Counted from the first letter of the stretch, positions 1-6,288 are shown. The stretch: DNA of 12,768 bases from Bacillota bacterium (GCA_023391275.1 JAEWBE010000123.1:1-12768); one strand, 5' to 3'. The notes: a model not told the origin generated them from the letters alone. A program made the numbers and translations.

Positions 1-1
1 C

Positions 2-562
2 ATGCCGTGGAAGGAAGTCCTGCAGAAGACGCTGGAGCTTGGGTACTACTCCCACAAAACAGAAACCTGCGGGCTTCACGTTCACGTCAACCGGAACACC
101 TTTTCCGACGACGAGGAAAAACAGGACGAGTGCATCGGCAGGATCCTTTTCTTCGTGGAGCGGTTCTGGGAAGAGCTGCTGCGGTTCAGCCGGAGGACAC
201 AGTACCAGATCAACCGATGGGCCGCCCGATACGGGTACAAGAACAGGCCGAAGGAGATCCTCGACCACGCGAAGAAGGGATACGGCGGTCGGTACACCTG
301 CGTGAACATCACGAATTATGCGACCATTGAATTCCGCATTTTCCGGGGGACCCTCAAATGGAACACCCTCATCGCCACGCTGCAGCTCGTCAACGAGATC
401 TGCGACGCGGCGTTTTCTTTGTCCGACGAAGAGCTTGCGGCGCTGAGCTGGTGCGGCTTCGTCGAACAGATCGATGCGGAAGAGTATCCCGAGCTGATCG
501 AATATCTGAAGGAACGCCGGCTGTATGTGAACGAACCGGTCCGCTGCGAGGAGGAGAATTGA
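2..562 (+). CDS. Amidoligase-family enzyme, C-terminal part (5' end outside window)
   Basis: The frame is open from the left edge, so the Met at base 2 is probably internal and the N-terminal part lies outside the window. The 186 visible residues contain a TCGLHVHVN segment (about residues 22-30) and a YATIEFRIFRGTL segment (about 106-118). Both are typical of the putative amidoligase family (Amidoligase_2), a COOH-NH2 ligase group related to glutamine synthetase and gamma-glutamyl-cysteine ligase. Members are predicted to form amide or isopeptide bonds using ATP; the substrate of this one is unknown. The stop codon directly abuts the ATG of a class II glutamine amidotransferase (TGA 560-562, ATG 563). 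This pairing recurs for the family and suggests that the partner supplies ammonia or removes a glutamyl group. Family assignment is fairly secure; the reaction is inferred. Confidence 0.75.
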   Translation: MPWKEVLQKTLELGYYSHKTETCGLHVHVNRNTFSDDEEKQDECIGRILFFVERFWEELLRFSRRTQYQINRWAARYGYKNRPKEILDHAKKGYGGRYTCVNITNYATIEFRIFRGTLKWNTLIATLQLVNEICDAAFSLSDEELAALSWCGFVEQIDAEEYPELIEYLKERRLYVNEPVRCEEEN

Positions 563-1504
563 ATGTGCTGCCTGTTTGGACTTCTGGATTACGGCCATGC
601 TTTCCACGGAAGGGAGAAAAGCGAAATCCTGTCGGTTCTGTCGCGGGAATGCGAGATCCGGGGAACCGATGCCACCGGCATCGCCTACGTCAACCGGAAC
701 CGTCTGCGTATCTACAAACGTCCTCTTCCCGCTCACCGGATGAATTTCATCATCCCGGAGGACAGCGCCGCCGTCATGGGGCATACCCGCATGGCGACGC
801 AGGGCTGCGAACGGGACAATTACAACAACCACCCGTTCGAGGGCCGCTGTACAGACGGAAGATTTGCCCTCGCCCACAACGGCGTTCTTCGATGCGACAC
901 TCCATTGCGGAAGAAACTGAAGCTCCCACCGACGCGGATTCAGACGGACAGCTACCTTGCGGTGCAGCTTCTGGAAAAGGAACGGGCCCTCACCATGGAC
1001 AGTCTCCGGAAGATGGCGGAAACGGTGGAGGGCTCTTTTTCATTTACGGTCCTGAGCAACGGAAACGACCTGTATTTCGTCAAGGGCAACAGCCCGCTGT
1101 GCATCTATCACTTTCAAAAGGAGAGGTACTATCTCTATGCCTCGACGGAAGAAATCCTCTTGGCCACTCTGCAAAATCTGGGATGGAATCCGACCGACGC
1201 CGAGCGCATTTTGCCGGAGTGCGGAGAAATTCTGAAGATCGGCCGGGATGGAAAGACTCAAACGCAGCTGTTTGACAGCCTTCTGGTCGGATGGCAGTAT
1301 CCGCCGCTCCGGACGTCCTTTCCCGGAGGCAGGATGGAAGGAAATCACCACGCCGGAGGAAACGGTTATCTCGAAAGCCTGAGAAGCCTTGCGGGGTATT
1401 ACGGGTACAGCCCCGAAGACATCGACTGCCTATACGATCGGGGTTATTCCTGCGGGGAGATCGAAGAGATCCTTTACGGGGAAGAAGACTGCTGGGACAT
1501 GTAG
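563..1504 (+). CDS. Stand-alone class II glutamine amidotransferase (Ntn hydrolase)
   Basis: A 313-residue cytosolic protein starting MCCLFG. Removal of Met would expose Cys2 as the N-terminal nucleophile of a class II (GlnB/PurF-type) glutaminase. Other expected landmarks are RGTDATGIA (33-41), GHTRMATQG (73-81), NNHPFEG (88-94), AHNGVL (104-109) and D129. The domain hydrolyses glutamine to release ammonia for a partner. No synthetase, PRTase or isomerase domain is fused, so the partner is probably the amidoligase immediately upstream. The start is set by GAGGAG at 551-556 and by direct abutment to the upstream stop, giving tight translational coupling. Residues from about 265 onward (acidic, Tyr/Gly-rich) form an extension whose role I cannot identify. 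The gene ends just before a strong terminator. The second Cys at position 3 is slightly unusual, because most relatives have Gly there. Confidence 0.88.
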   Translation: MCCLFGLLDYGHAFHGREKSEILSVLSRECEIRGTDATGIAYVNRNRLRIYKRPLPAHRMNFIIPEDSAAVMGHTRMATQGCERDNYNNHPFEGRCTDGRFALAHNGVLRCDTPLRKKLKLPPTRIQTDSYLAVQLLEKERALTMDSLRKMAETVEGSFSFTVLSNGNDLYFVKGNSPLCIYHFQKERYYLYASTEEILLATLQNLGWNPTDAERILPECGEILKIGRDGKTQTQLFDSLLVGWQYPPLRTSFPGGRMEGNHHAGGNGYLESLRSLAGYYGYSPEDIDCLYDRGYSCGEIEEILYGEEDCWDM

Positions 1505-1510
1505 GCACAG

Positions 1511-1548
1511 AAAATCGGCTCCGAAAATGAAACGGAGCCGATTTTTTT
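1511..1548. terminator. Bidirectional Rho-independent terminator
   Basis: A perfect 13-bp stem (AAAATCGGCTCCG at 1511-1523, its complement at 1533-1545) encloses a 9-nt loop and is followed by a T-run on the plus strand. On the minus strand the stem is followed by TTTTC. It sits between the convergent amidotransferase and XRE genes and can serve both. Confidence 0.93.
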
Positions 1549-1584
1549 GAGATGGACGGAATCTGTCCGGCCGTATTTTTACAA

Positions 1585-1881
1585 TCAGATCAGAAGATTC
1601 AAAAATTCCGCCAGCTTTTTCCGCTGTTCGGGAGCCAGGCGGAAAACGGTGGCACTAAGCTCGTCCTTTTCCAGAATGGAGGGCGTTCCATCGTCAAAAA
1701 AGTCTTTCAGGGTGATCCCGAGGGCGTCGCAGAGCAGGGAGACCGTTTCCACCGTGGGTTTCTTGTTCCCCAGTTCGATGTCACGCACATAGCTTTGGGA
1801 GATCCCCGCCTCGTTGGCCAGACGGTTCACCGTTATCCCCTTTTTCTCCCGGAACCAGGTCAGCCTTTTCCCAACATCCAT
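1585..1881 (-). CDS. XRE-family helix-turn-helix transcriptional regulator
   Basis: A 98-residue protein. Its N-terminal two thirds is a Cro/CI (XRE) helix-turn-helix: GKRLTWFREKKGITVNRLA (about 4-22), then the turn and recognition region AGISQSYVRDIELGNKKPT (about 25-43), then a LCDALGITLKDFF helix. The short C-terminal tail (LAPEQRKKLAEFLNLL) could mediate dimerisation. The start ATG (1881) is preceded on the minus strand by a GGGAGGG-type ribosome binding site. It is divergent from the small membrane protein/J-domain operon, and the roughly 160-bp gap between them contains a long inverted repeat around the likely promoters. It is therefore the prime candidate repressor of that operon and of itself. 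The inducer is unknown and no ligand-binding or protease domain is present. Confidence 0.88.
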   Translation of the reverse strand: MDVGKRLTWFREKKGITVNRLANEAGISQSYVRDIELGNKKPTVETVSLLCDALGITLKDFFDDGTPSILEKDELSATVFRLAPEQRKKLAEFLNLLI

Positions 1882-1945
1882 CGCTTATCCGCCCTCCCTC
1901 AGTCATTACATACAGAGTAGCAAAAAAGGGCGGAAAGAATTACAA

Positions 1946-2004
1946 CTATAGAGATAGTATTATATTGCTAATGCGCAATCACGGTGCTATACTATTCTCT
2001 ATAG
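1946..2004. promoter_or_regulatory. Divergent promoter/operator region with inverted repeat
   Basis: Near-matching arms CTATAGAGATAGTATTATA (1946-1964) and TATACTATTCTCTATAG (1988-2004) are inverted around a smaller dyad ATTGC...GCAAT (1964-1979). A plausible plus-strand promoter is TTGCTA (1966-1971), 16 nt, TATACT (1988-1993). On the minus strand TATAAT lies at 1964-1959 with no clear -35. The arms overlap both -10 elements, as expected for XRE repressor operators. Promoter and operator roles are inferred. Confidence 0.6.
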
Positions 2005-2043
2005 GGGAATTATGGGAATTATTGCGGAAAGGAGATGCTGCAT

Positions 2044-2211
2044 TTGGGGAAGATCATCCTAAGTTTGGTTCTGGCCGTAATTGTGGTGCGGGTGGGGAGA
2101 AGCCTGCGCATGAAGCTGACCGGGGCCAGCATGGTGGTTGTAAACAGCAGGGCGAATATGGGGCTGATCCTTGTGGTCGCCTTTTTCATCTATGCGGCAA
2201 TTTCGTGGTAA
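2044..2211 (+). CDS. Small hydrophobic membrane protein (55 aa), TTG start
   Basis: I read a 55-residue open frame beginning at TTG 2044. An AAGGAG Shine-Dalgarno lies at 2029-2034 with a 9-nt spacer. An in-frame ATG at 2035 touches the Shine-Dalgarno and is too close to be used. The peptide has a first hydrophobic segment (about residues 4-15, IILSLVLAVIVV), a basic turn (R16, R19, R22, K24), a GASMVVVNSRAN stretch, and a second hydrophobic segment (about 40-53, GLILVVAFFIYAAI). This predicts a two-TM hairpin in the membrane. It lies directly downstream of the divergent promoter and 30 bp upstream of the J-domain gene, so it is probably the first gene of that operon. I do not recognise a family. 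The good ribosome binding site and sensible topology argue for a real gene. Confidence 0.65.
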   Translation: MGKIILSLVLAVIVVRVGRSLRMKLTGASMVVVNSRANMGLILVVAFFIYAAISW

Positions 2212-2241
2212 AAACTTTCATTAAAGAAATGAGGTGACAGG

Positions 2242-3147
2242 TTGGATTATTATAAAATTCTTGAGGTAAGTCCCGGATCCTCCGCCGAGGTCATCAAGGC
2301 CGCCTACAAGGTTTTGGCAAAGAAATATCATCCGGACGTCTATCAGGGGGACAAAGCCTATGCCGGGGAAATGATGCAGAAAATCAACACTGCCTATGAA
2401 GTCCTGTCGAATCCTGAATTGCGCACGGAATATGACCGGAGCAATTTCCCGGCTAAAGAAGAGGATTCCGAAGAACAGCCGGTCAGTGAAGCGGAAGAAT
2501 CCCATGATGAAGCCAAACCGCCGGAAGACCGGATCTTTTGTCCGGAGTGCGGAAAGTCCAATCCGGTCGACGCGTCCTTCTGCATTTTCTGCGGATCGGA
2601 CCTTTTCAATAAACCGTTTCCATCAGAATCTTATGAAACTGTGTCGGCACAGTTGCGTAATTCGGATTACGATCGCGAAGTGCACAAAACGAACCGATTC
2701 CTGTTTTGGGCGATGGCGGCTGTTTTTATCCCGCTCGCCATCTACCTGTGCATCCGTATCCCGGCAATCCAGTCTCGACAATCCGGAGTGGCTTTGGACT
2801 CAACGCCTGTTTCTTCGCTTTTGGAGCGGGAGGCGGAGATTGACTTACTGAAAACCAGCTGTTTGCCTGATTACAGCCAGACCAAACGCATCGGCGACGC
2901 TTTTGACACTTTCTTCCGCGATCCGGAATGGACGGCCGCGATAAGAAATGGCGAGACGGACGTTCAGTTTCAAGGAACGCTTACAAACGCAACAAAGAAT
3001 ACAACCAAAACGGTTGCGATTGTTTTCACGAAAAATGGGGCGAGCTTTCAGATTACTTCCTGGCGCGTCGACGGAACGGAACAGACCGAGGAACAAATCT
3101 CGAATTTTCTGAAAAAAATTTTTGCACAGGAGGCGTCAACACCTTGA
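2242..3147 (+). CDS. J-domain protein with zinc ribbon and one TM segment
   Basis: A 301-residue protein from TTG 2242 (GAGGTGA at 2231-2237). Residues 1-69 are a J-domain: DYYKILEVSPGSS, the invariant HPD at 30-32, then AYEVLSNPELRTEYD. This domain stimulates the ATPase of a DnaK/Hsp70 partner. An acidic linker (71-95) leads to a CPEC/CIFC zinc ribbon (Cys 100, 103, 114, 117), then one TM helix (about 152-173), then an exported or extracytoplasmic region of about 130 residues with no family I recognise. The J-domain and ribbon therefore probably face the cytoplasm, recruiting DnaK to the membrane. It lacks the G/F region and four-repeat zinc domain of housekeeping DnaJ, so it is not that protein. 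Its stop overlaps the TTG of the next gene. Confidence 0.85.
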   Translation: MDYYKILEVSPGSSAEVIKAAYKVLAKKYHPDVYQGDKAYAGEMMQKINTAYEVLSNPELRTEYDRSNFPAKEEDSEEQPVSEAEESHDEAKPPEDRIFCPECGKSNPVDASFCIFCGSDLFNKPFPSESYETVSAQLRNSDYDREVHKTNRFLFWAMAAVFIPLAIYLCIRIPAIQSRQSGVALDSTPVSSLLEREAEIDLLKTSCLPDYSQTKRIGDAFDTFFRDPEWTAAIRNGETDVQFQGTLTNATKNTTKTVAIVFTKNGASFQITSWRVDGTEQTEEQISNFLKKIFAQEASTP

Positions 3148-3809
3148 GCATTCAATGCGGCCAATGCGGAACCGTCAATCCGAATGAGGCCCTTTTTTGC
3201 AAAAAATGCGGTGGGCGGTTAAAAGAGGAATCTTCTGCTACCGTGTCCCATAATTCACCGACGTGGGAACCGACAGCAGCAAGTTCGGGACATTCTCAGA
3301 CCAGATGGAGGGTCCTGGATTCATCGGACCCGTTTCCGGACAAAGCAGCCAAGTACAAGGTACTGAATGTTCTGGTATTCGTGGCGATCAATATTATCTT
3401 TTGGTTCGGCGGAAATACAGACTTTTTCCAGAAGTTATGGGCTGGTTTCCTGTTAGCGGCTGCGGCCGCCTGGATTGTCCATCTCCTCATCTGCAACATT
3501 GCGCTGGGACTGATCTCATTACCTCTGAACCATTACAAGTACTGGCTGCCACGTGAGATCTCCGCAGTCGATCTGGCCAGAAAAATCGTGGCTCCCATGA
3601 GCGAAATCGACTTGCGGGTCGAGTTGAATTCCGGTTTTACCGGCGGCATTCTCGTCGGTGACGATCATATCACCTATCAGGTTACGTTGGATCCTTATAA
3701 AGGATATTTCCGGGTGCTGTCCGGGAAAGTGACTAATTATGGAACCTATGACAGCATCATCCGGGATACTCCTCGGATTGCATACGCCATTCAGCAAATT
3801 TTGCTGTAG
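3144..3809 (+). CDS. Zinc-ribbon membrane protein, TTG start overlapping upstream stop
   Basis: The best start is TTG 3144, which overlaps the J-protein stop (TTGA at 3144-3147) and has AGGAGG at 3128-3133, 10 nt upstream. Longer readings of this frame run back into the J-protein gene and have no comparable signal. The 221-residue product begins with a rubredoxin-like zinc ribbon (CGQC at 5-8, CKKC at 19-22). A Ser/Thr-rich linker follows, then two hydrophobic segments (about 73-90 and 99-122) and a soluble C-terminal domain of about 90 residues containing PREISAVDLARKIVAPMSEI and a beta-rich GGILVGDDHITYQVTLDPY stretch. The zinc ribbon resembles the one in the upstream protein, which suggests the two act together. 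No enzymatic motif is visible and the function is unknown. Confidence 0.82.
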   Translation: MSIQCGQCGTVNPNEALFCKKCGGRLKEESSATVSHNSPTWEPTAASSGHSQTRWRVLDSSDPFPDKAAKYKVLNVLVFVAINIIFWFGGNTDFFQKLWAGFLLAAAAAWIVHLLICNIALGLISLPLNHYKYWLPREISAVDLARKIVAPMSEIDLRVELNSGFTGGILVGDDHITYQVTLDPYKGYFRVLSGKVTNYGTYDSIIRDTPRIAYAIQQILL

Positions 3810-3842
3810 GACAAAAGCTTTTAATTTTGAAAGAAGGAACAG

Positions 3843-4931
3843 ATGATGCGTTGGGCAGGTGTGAAAGTTATCTTGCTGGCGGTATTCGCGGCGGCTGCTT
3901 GTGCGGCGCTTGTATTCGTTGGAAATATCAGGGGCGGCGCCAGCATCACAACCCGTTCCGAAACGATTGTGAGCTCAGACAAAACGGTTTCCTCCTCCGA
4001 ATCTTCCGCAGTGAGTTCTTCAATGGACAATTCTGCGGCATCCTTGCCGGCAAGCGGCGTCGATTCCGGAGAAGCACCCTTAGGTGGTGATGCTTCCAGT
4101 GTCACATCGGGAAATACGGACGCAGCGTCACAGGAAGAGAAGCCGCATGTTTCGCCGTGGGAGCAAAGACAGGCGCTGATTTCCAAGCTGGATCCTTTTC
4201 AGTTCAAGGCGGAAACAGCGAGGAACATGTCCGTCAATGGCTGGACTTATTCCGACTTGCTTCGGAACATCGACAGCCACATCGGCGAAAAAGTGATGTT
4301 TCACGGCACGGTGAAAAGCCTGACACGGGATCAGGTAACTTCCACCGGACTTCTCGTCTGCGGAGGTATCCCGGATTATAACGAGAATTTTGTGATTTCT
4401 TTTACCTACGACGGATATCCCAAATTCATTGAATCGGACCCTGTTTTTCTCTATGGCGTAATCACCGGCACGTCCACATACACGACAAACGACGGGGAAT
4501 CCCATGAAACATTCCAAATGGACGCCTATTTTTACGATATGGATTCGGGCACCGACAATCAACCTCTGACGGAAGAAGAGGCGAAATATTTCTATGGAAA
4601 TTACTCGGTTTATGAAGAAGGTAAATTCCGTCCGTTTAAAATTGACGCAAAAACGATCAACGGACATCCATACCAGGCTTGTGATATTTACAAGACGCCA
4701 GATACTGTTTACATCCAATTGAAGTTTACGGAATGGCCAGATGCGTATAAGGGAAAAATGTTAAATGGAATCACGGACGATGGTCTGGATACAGTTATGC
4801 TCAACTTAGACGGAAGTGTTTACGTGAATATTCATGCTGCCCAAAACCCGGATGTGCATTGCAGTGGGGTCGGATGGAATCCGAAGTACGAAAAGCCTGC
4901 TCAGATCGTCCGTTTGGAACAGCAAAATTAG
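3843..4931 (+). CDS. Exported/membrane-anchored protein with OB-fold-like domain
   Basis: A 362-residue protein with a basic N-terminus and hydrophobic segment (about 5-27) that acts as signal peptide or membrane anchor. There is a Cys at position 20 but no convincing lipobox. A Ser/Ala-rich low-complexity linker (about 35-100) follows. The region 143-232 (HIGEKVMFHGTVKSL ... FVISFTYDG ... DPVFLYGVITGTSTY) has the look of the OB-fold domain found in clostridial exported proteins. The C-terminal domain (about 245-362) begins YFYGNYSVY and is beta-rich. Two consecutive ATGs (3843, 3846) are possible starts; AAGGA at 3834-3838 is better spaced from the second. It is the last gene of the J-domain cluster, 33 bp after the zinc-ribbon gene. 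The role is unknown; an envelope binding or sensing function is an inference. Confidence 0.8.
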   Translation: MMRWAGVKVILLAVFAAAACAALVFVGNIRGGASITTRSETIVSSDKTVSSSESSAVSSSMDNSAASLPASGVDSGEAPLGGDASSVTSGNTDAASQEEKPHVSPWEQRQALISKLDPFQFKAETARNMSVNGWTYSDLLRNIDSHIGEKVMFHGTVKSLTRDQVTSTGLLVCGGIPDYNENFVISFTYDGYPKFIESDPVFLYGVITGTSTYTTNDGESHETFQMDAYFYDMDSGTDNQPLTEEEAKYFYGNYSVYEEGKFRPFKIDAKTINGHPYQACDIYKTPDTVYIQLKFTEWPDAYKGKMLNGITDDGLDTVMLNLDGSVYVNIHAAQNPDVHCSGVGWNPKYEKPAQIVRLEQQN

Positions 4932-5000
4932 AAAACTTATATCGGTCCCAAATGACATGGCTCAATTTCCTTCGTTTGTGAAACAGATGGTTTATATTTG

Positions 5001-5040
5001 AAAACGTCCCTGAAATGGCTAATTTCAGGGGCGTTTTCGC
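5001..5040 (+). terminator. Rho-independent terminator
   Basis: A 16-bp stem with one G-T wobble (AAAACGTCCCTGAAAT at 5001-5016, its partner at 5022-5037) and a 5-nt loop. The descending arm ends in CGTTTTC. It lies 70 bp after the OB-fold-like gene and probably ends the J-domain operon. Confidence 0.85.
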
Positions 5041-5048
5041 GTCAAAGC

Positions 5049-5093
5049 CCGTTCCAAAATCTACGGTGCATTACCCATACGATTTTGGAACGG
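5049..5093. repeat. 13-bp perfect inverted repeat upstream of resolvase
   Basis: CCGTTCCAAAATC (5049-5061) and its exact reverse complement GATTTTGGAACGG (5081-5093) flank a 19-nt spacer. The position 60-105 bp upstream of a serine resolvase fits a resolution-site subsite or autoregulatory operator. A resolvase site normally contains several such dyads and I see only one clearly, so the role is uncertain. Confidence 0.6.
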
Positions 5094-5100
5094 TATATTA

Positions 5101-5135
5101 AACGGGGAGACTTTCACGCCGTCCCGTTATTTTTA
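5101..5135 (+). promoter_or_regulatory. Possible attenuator hairpin before resolvase
   Basis: AACGGG (5101-5106) pairs with CCCGTT (5123-5128), and the stem can be extended inward by AC/GT (5110-5111 with 5121-5122) across a 3-nt bulge. ATTTTTAT follows. It lies just upstream of the resolvase ribosome binding site (AGGAGG 5141-5146). It could be a weak terminator or attenuator. Confidence 0.35.
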
Positions 5136-5154
5136 TGTTCAGGAGGCAAGTCAG

Positions 5155-5703
5155 ATGAAGAATTATACCTTTGGTTATGCCAGAGTATCTACGGAAGCGC
5201 AGAACCTTGACCGTCAGTTGGATGCCCTGAAGCGGTATGGTGTGGATATGGTCTACAATGAAAAGATGACCGGCACCAAAAGGGAACGGCCGGAGTTGAT
5301 GAAGATGCTGGACCGAATCACCGAAGGCGACACCGTCGTCATTGAATCCCTATCCCGGCTCGGCAGGAGTACAAAAGATCTGATTGAACTTGTTGAACTG
5401 TTTGAGAGGAAGAAAGTACACTTGGTTTCCCTGAAAGAATCCATCGACACCAGCACGCCGACCGGGAAGCTGCTCTTCACGCTGATGAGCGCCCTCGCCC
5501 AGTTTGAGCGTGATGTGATCGCTGAACGGACCAGAGAGGGACTGCGCTCGGCCAGGGTCAGAGGGCGGATGGGTGGAAGACCAAAAATTGATGAAGCAAA
5601 GGTAAAACAGGCCGTGAAGCTCTACAATACCCGGCAGTATTCCGTCAAAGAGATTGAAGAATTGACTGGGGTGAAGAAGGCAACGCTGTATCGAAACCGG
5701 TAA
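5155..5703 (+). CDS. Serine recombinase, resolvase/invertase type (182 aa)
   Basis: This is a complete small serine recombinase. The catalytic domain begins with FGYARVSTEAQ: Ser12 is the nucleophile that attacks DNA, and Arg10 assists. SLSRLGRSTKDL supplies Arg68 and Arg71. The hinge and long E-helix follow (about 103-135, GKLLFTLMSALAQFERDVIAERTREGL). A GRPKI linker leads to a C-terminal helix-turn-helix (about 150-181, YSVKEIEELTGVKKATLYR) that recognises the target site. All expected active-site residues are present and the length is normal for resolvases of transposons, plasmids and conjugative elements, so it is probably functional. The start ATG has AGGAGG 8 nt upstream. It stands alone between an upstream inverted repeat and a downstream long hairpin. 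Whether it resolves cointegrates or inverts a segment cannot be told from the sequence. Confidence 0.93.
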   Translation: MKNYTFGYARVSTEAQNLDRQLDALKRYGVDMVYNEKMTGTKRERPELMKMLDRITEGDTVVIESLSRLGRSTKDLIELVELFERKKVHLVSLKESIDTSTPTGKLLFTLMSALAQFERDVIAERTREGLRSARVRGRMGGRPKIDEAKVKQAVKLYNTRQYSVKEIEELTGVKKATLYRNR

Positions 5704-5710
5704 TGCATTT

Positions 5711-5822
5711 GCCGGACACATGGCAGATGACAGATGAAAAACAACCTTTTCCTGCATATCCATGGTACCCGTATCCATAGGTACAGGAAAAAGTTCATTC
5801 CGGATCTGTCATGTGTCATCCG
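5711..5822. repeat. Long imperfect nested inverted repeat (~110 nt)
   Basis: The outer arms GACACATGGCAGAT (5715-5728) and ATCTGTCATGTGTC (5804-5817) are complementary except for one position. Inner arms CTTTTCCTG (5746-5754) and CAGGAAAA (5784-5791) continue the fold. The centre holds two TATCCAT copies (5757-5763, 5772-5778). There is no coding potential. It starts about 10 bp after the resolvase stop. It could be a small non-autonomous repeat element, a recombination site or a structured transcript end. Confidence 0.6.
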
Positions 5823-5877
5823 TCTAGGACTCTGCTTTTTTTGCTCAGTAAATCTTATTATATAATAGGGAAATATG

Positions 5878-5906
5878 TTGAAAACAGCGGGCAACGGAGA
5901 TATAAT
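5878..5906 (+). promoter_or_regulatory. Near-consensus sigma-A promoter
   Basis: TTGAAA (5878-5883), 17 nt, TATAAT (5901-5906). This is the strongest promoter-like pair I see in the window. Transcription would start near 5912-5914. No convincing small coding frame with a ribosome binding site follows, so the transcript would be either a non-coding RNA or a roughly 375-nt leader of the gene starting at 6289. Confidence 0.65.
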
Positions 5907-5948
5907 GTGTTCAAAGAGAATAAATGCTTTAAAAGATCGGATTTAGGC

Positions 5949-5962
5949 GACAAGTAGTTGTC
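5949..5962. repeat. Short dyad in the leader
   Basis: GACAA-GTAG-TTGTC, a 5-bp stem with a 4-nt loop, lies about 40 nt after the -10 element. It could be an operator half-site pair or a small RNA hairpin. Either role is speculative. Confidence 0.35.
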
Positions 5963-6109
5963 AATCTGAAATGCCAGTGAGTTGCGTCCTCGACAGTATT
6001 GCTGAAAATTGAATTTTATTAACGTACACGACTTTCATGCCTGGCAATGCTCAATATTCAATCTTTACTGTAAATGACGACTCCCCGGGTCGAGAATTAC
6101 TACATGGTT

Positions 6110-6231
6110 GCAATAATGAGAAGCTCGGTCAACAGCACATTATAGCAATAATGGGCAGCTCAACCAACAGCTGATCATTGCAATTTTGCGAAGCTCGATT
6201 AGTAGTAGATTAATTAGCAATAATGACCTCC
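6110..6231 (+). repeat. Tandem degenerate 35-37-nt direct repeats
   Basis: The units start at 6110 (35 nt), 6145 (35 nt), 6180 (37 nt) and 6217 (15 nt, partial). Each begins GCAATAATG or GCAATTTTG, and the three full units share a central AGCTC at the same offset. Units 1 and 2 also share CAACAGC and agree at about 26 of 35 positions. A weaker half-unit may precede them near 6070. They directly follow each other with no unique spacers and end 57 nt before the start of the 1256-residue gene. The rest of the gene-free interval 5823-6288 is AT-rich with no other structure I can support. Confidence 0.7.
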
Positions 6232-6288
6232 TTTGGTAAATAAATCGACTACCGCTTGGAATTTACAAATAATAGGAGTGTGTGTTAT

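Noticed and set aside
1080..1508. Long minus-strand open frame opposite the glutamine amidotransferase gene
   Set aside because: Arg/Pro/Ser-rich translation without motifs, antisense to a well-supported gene in GC-rich DNA, so a chance reading frame.
2242..3147. Housekeeping DnaJ chaperone
   Set aside because: Only the J-domain is shared. The G/F region, four CxxCxGxG zinc repeats and client-binding domains are missing, and a TM helix is present.
4128..4718. 196-codon minus-strand open frame opposite the OB-fold-like gene
   Set aside because: No recognisable motif or good ribosome binding site, fully antisense to a coherent exported protein.
5704..5822. tRNA or attachment-site tRNA end after the resolvase
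   Set aside because: No acceptor/T-arm pattern (GGTTCRANNCC) or cloverleaf could be found. The structure is a simple nested hairpin.
6110..6231. CRISPR array
   Set aside because: The units are degenerate and adjoin without unique spacers of constant length, and no cas gene is present.
6110..6231. Classical type III toxin-antitoxin locus
   Set aside because: The downstream protein is 1256 residues and lacks the small ToxN-like fold, and no terminator lies between the repeats and the gene. Only the architectural resemblance is kept as a hypothesis.
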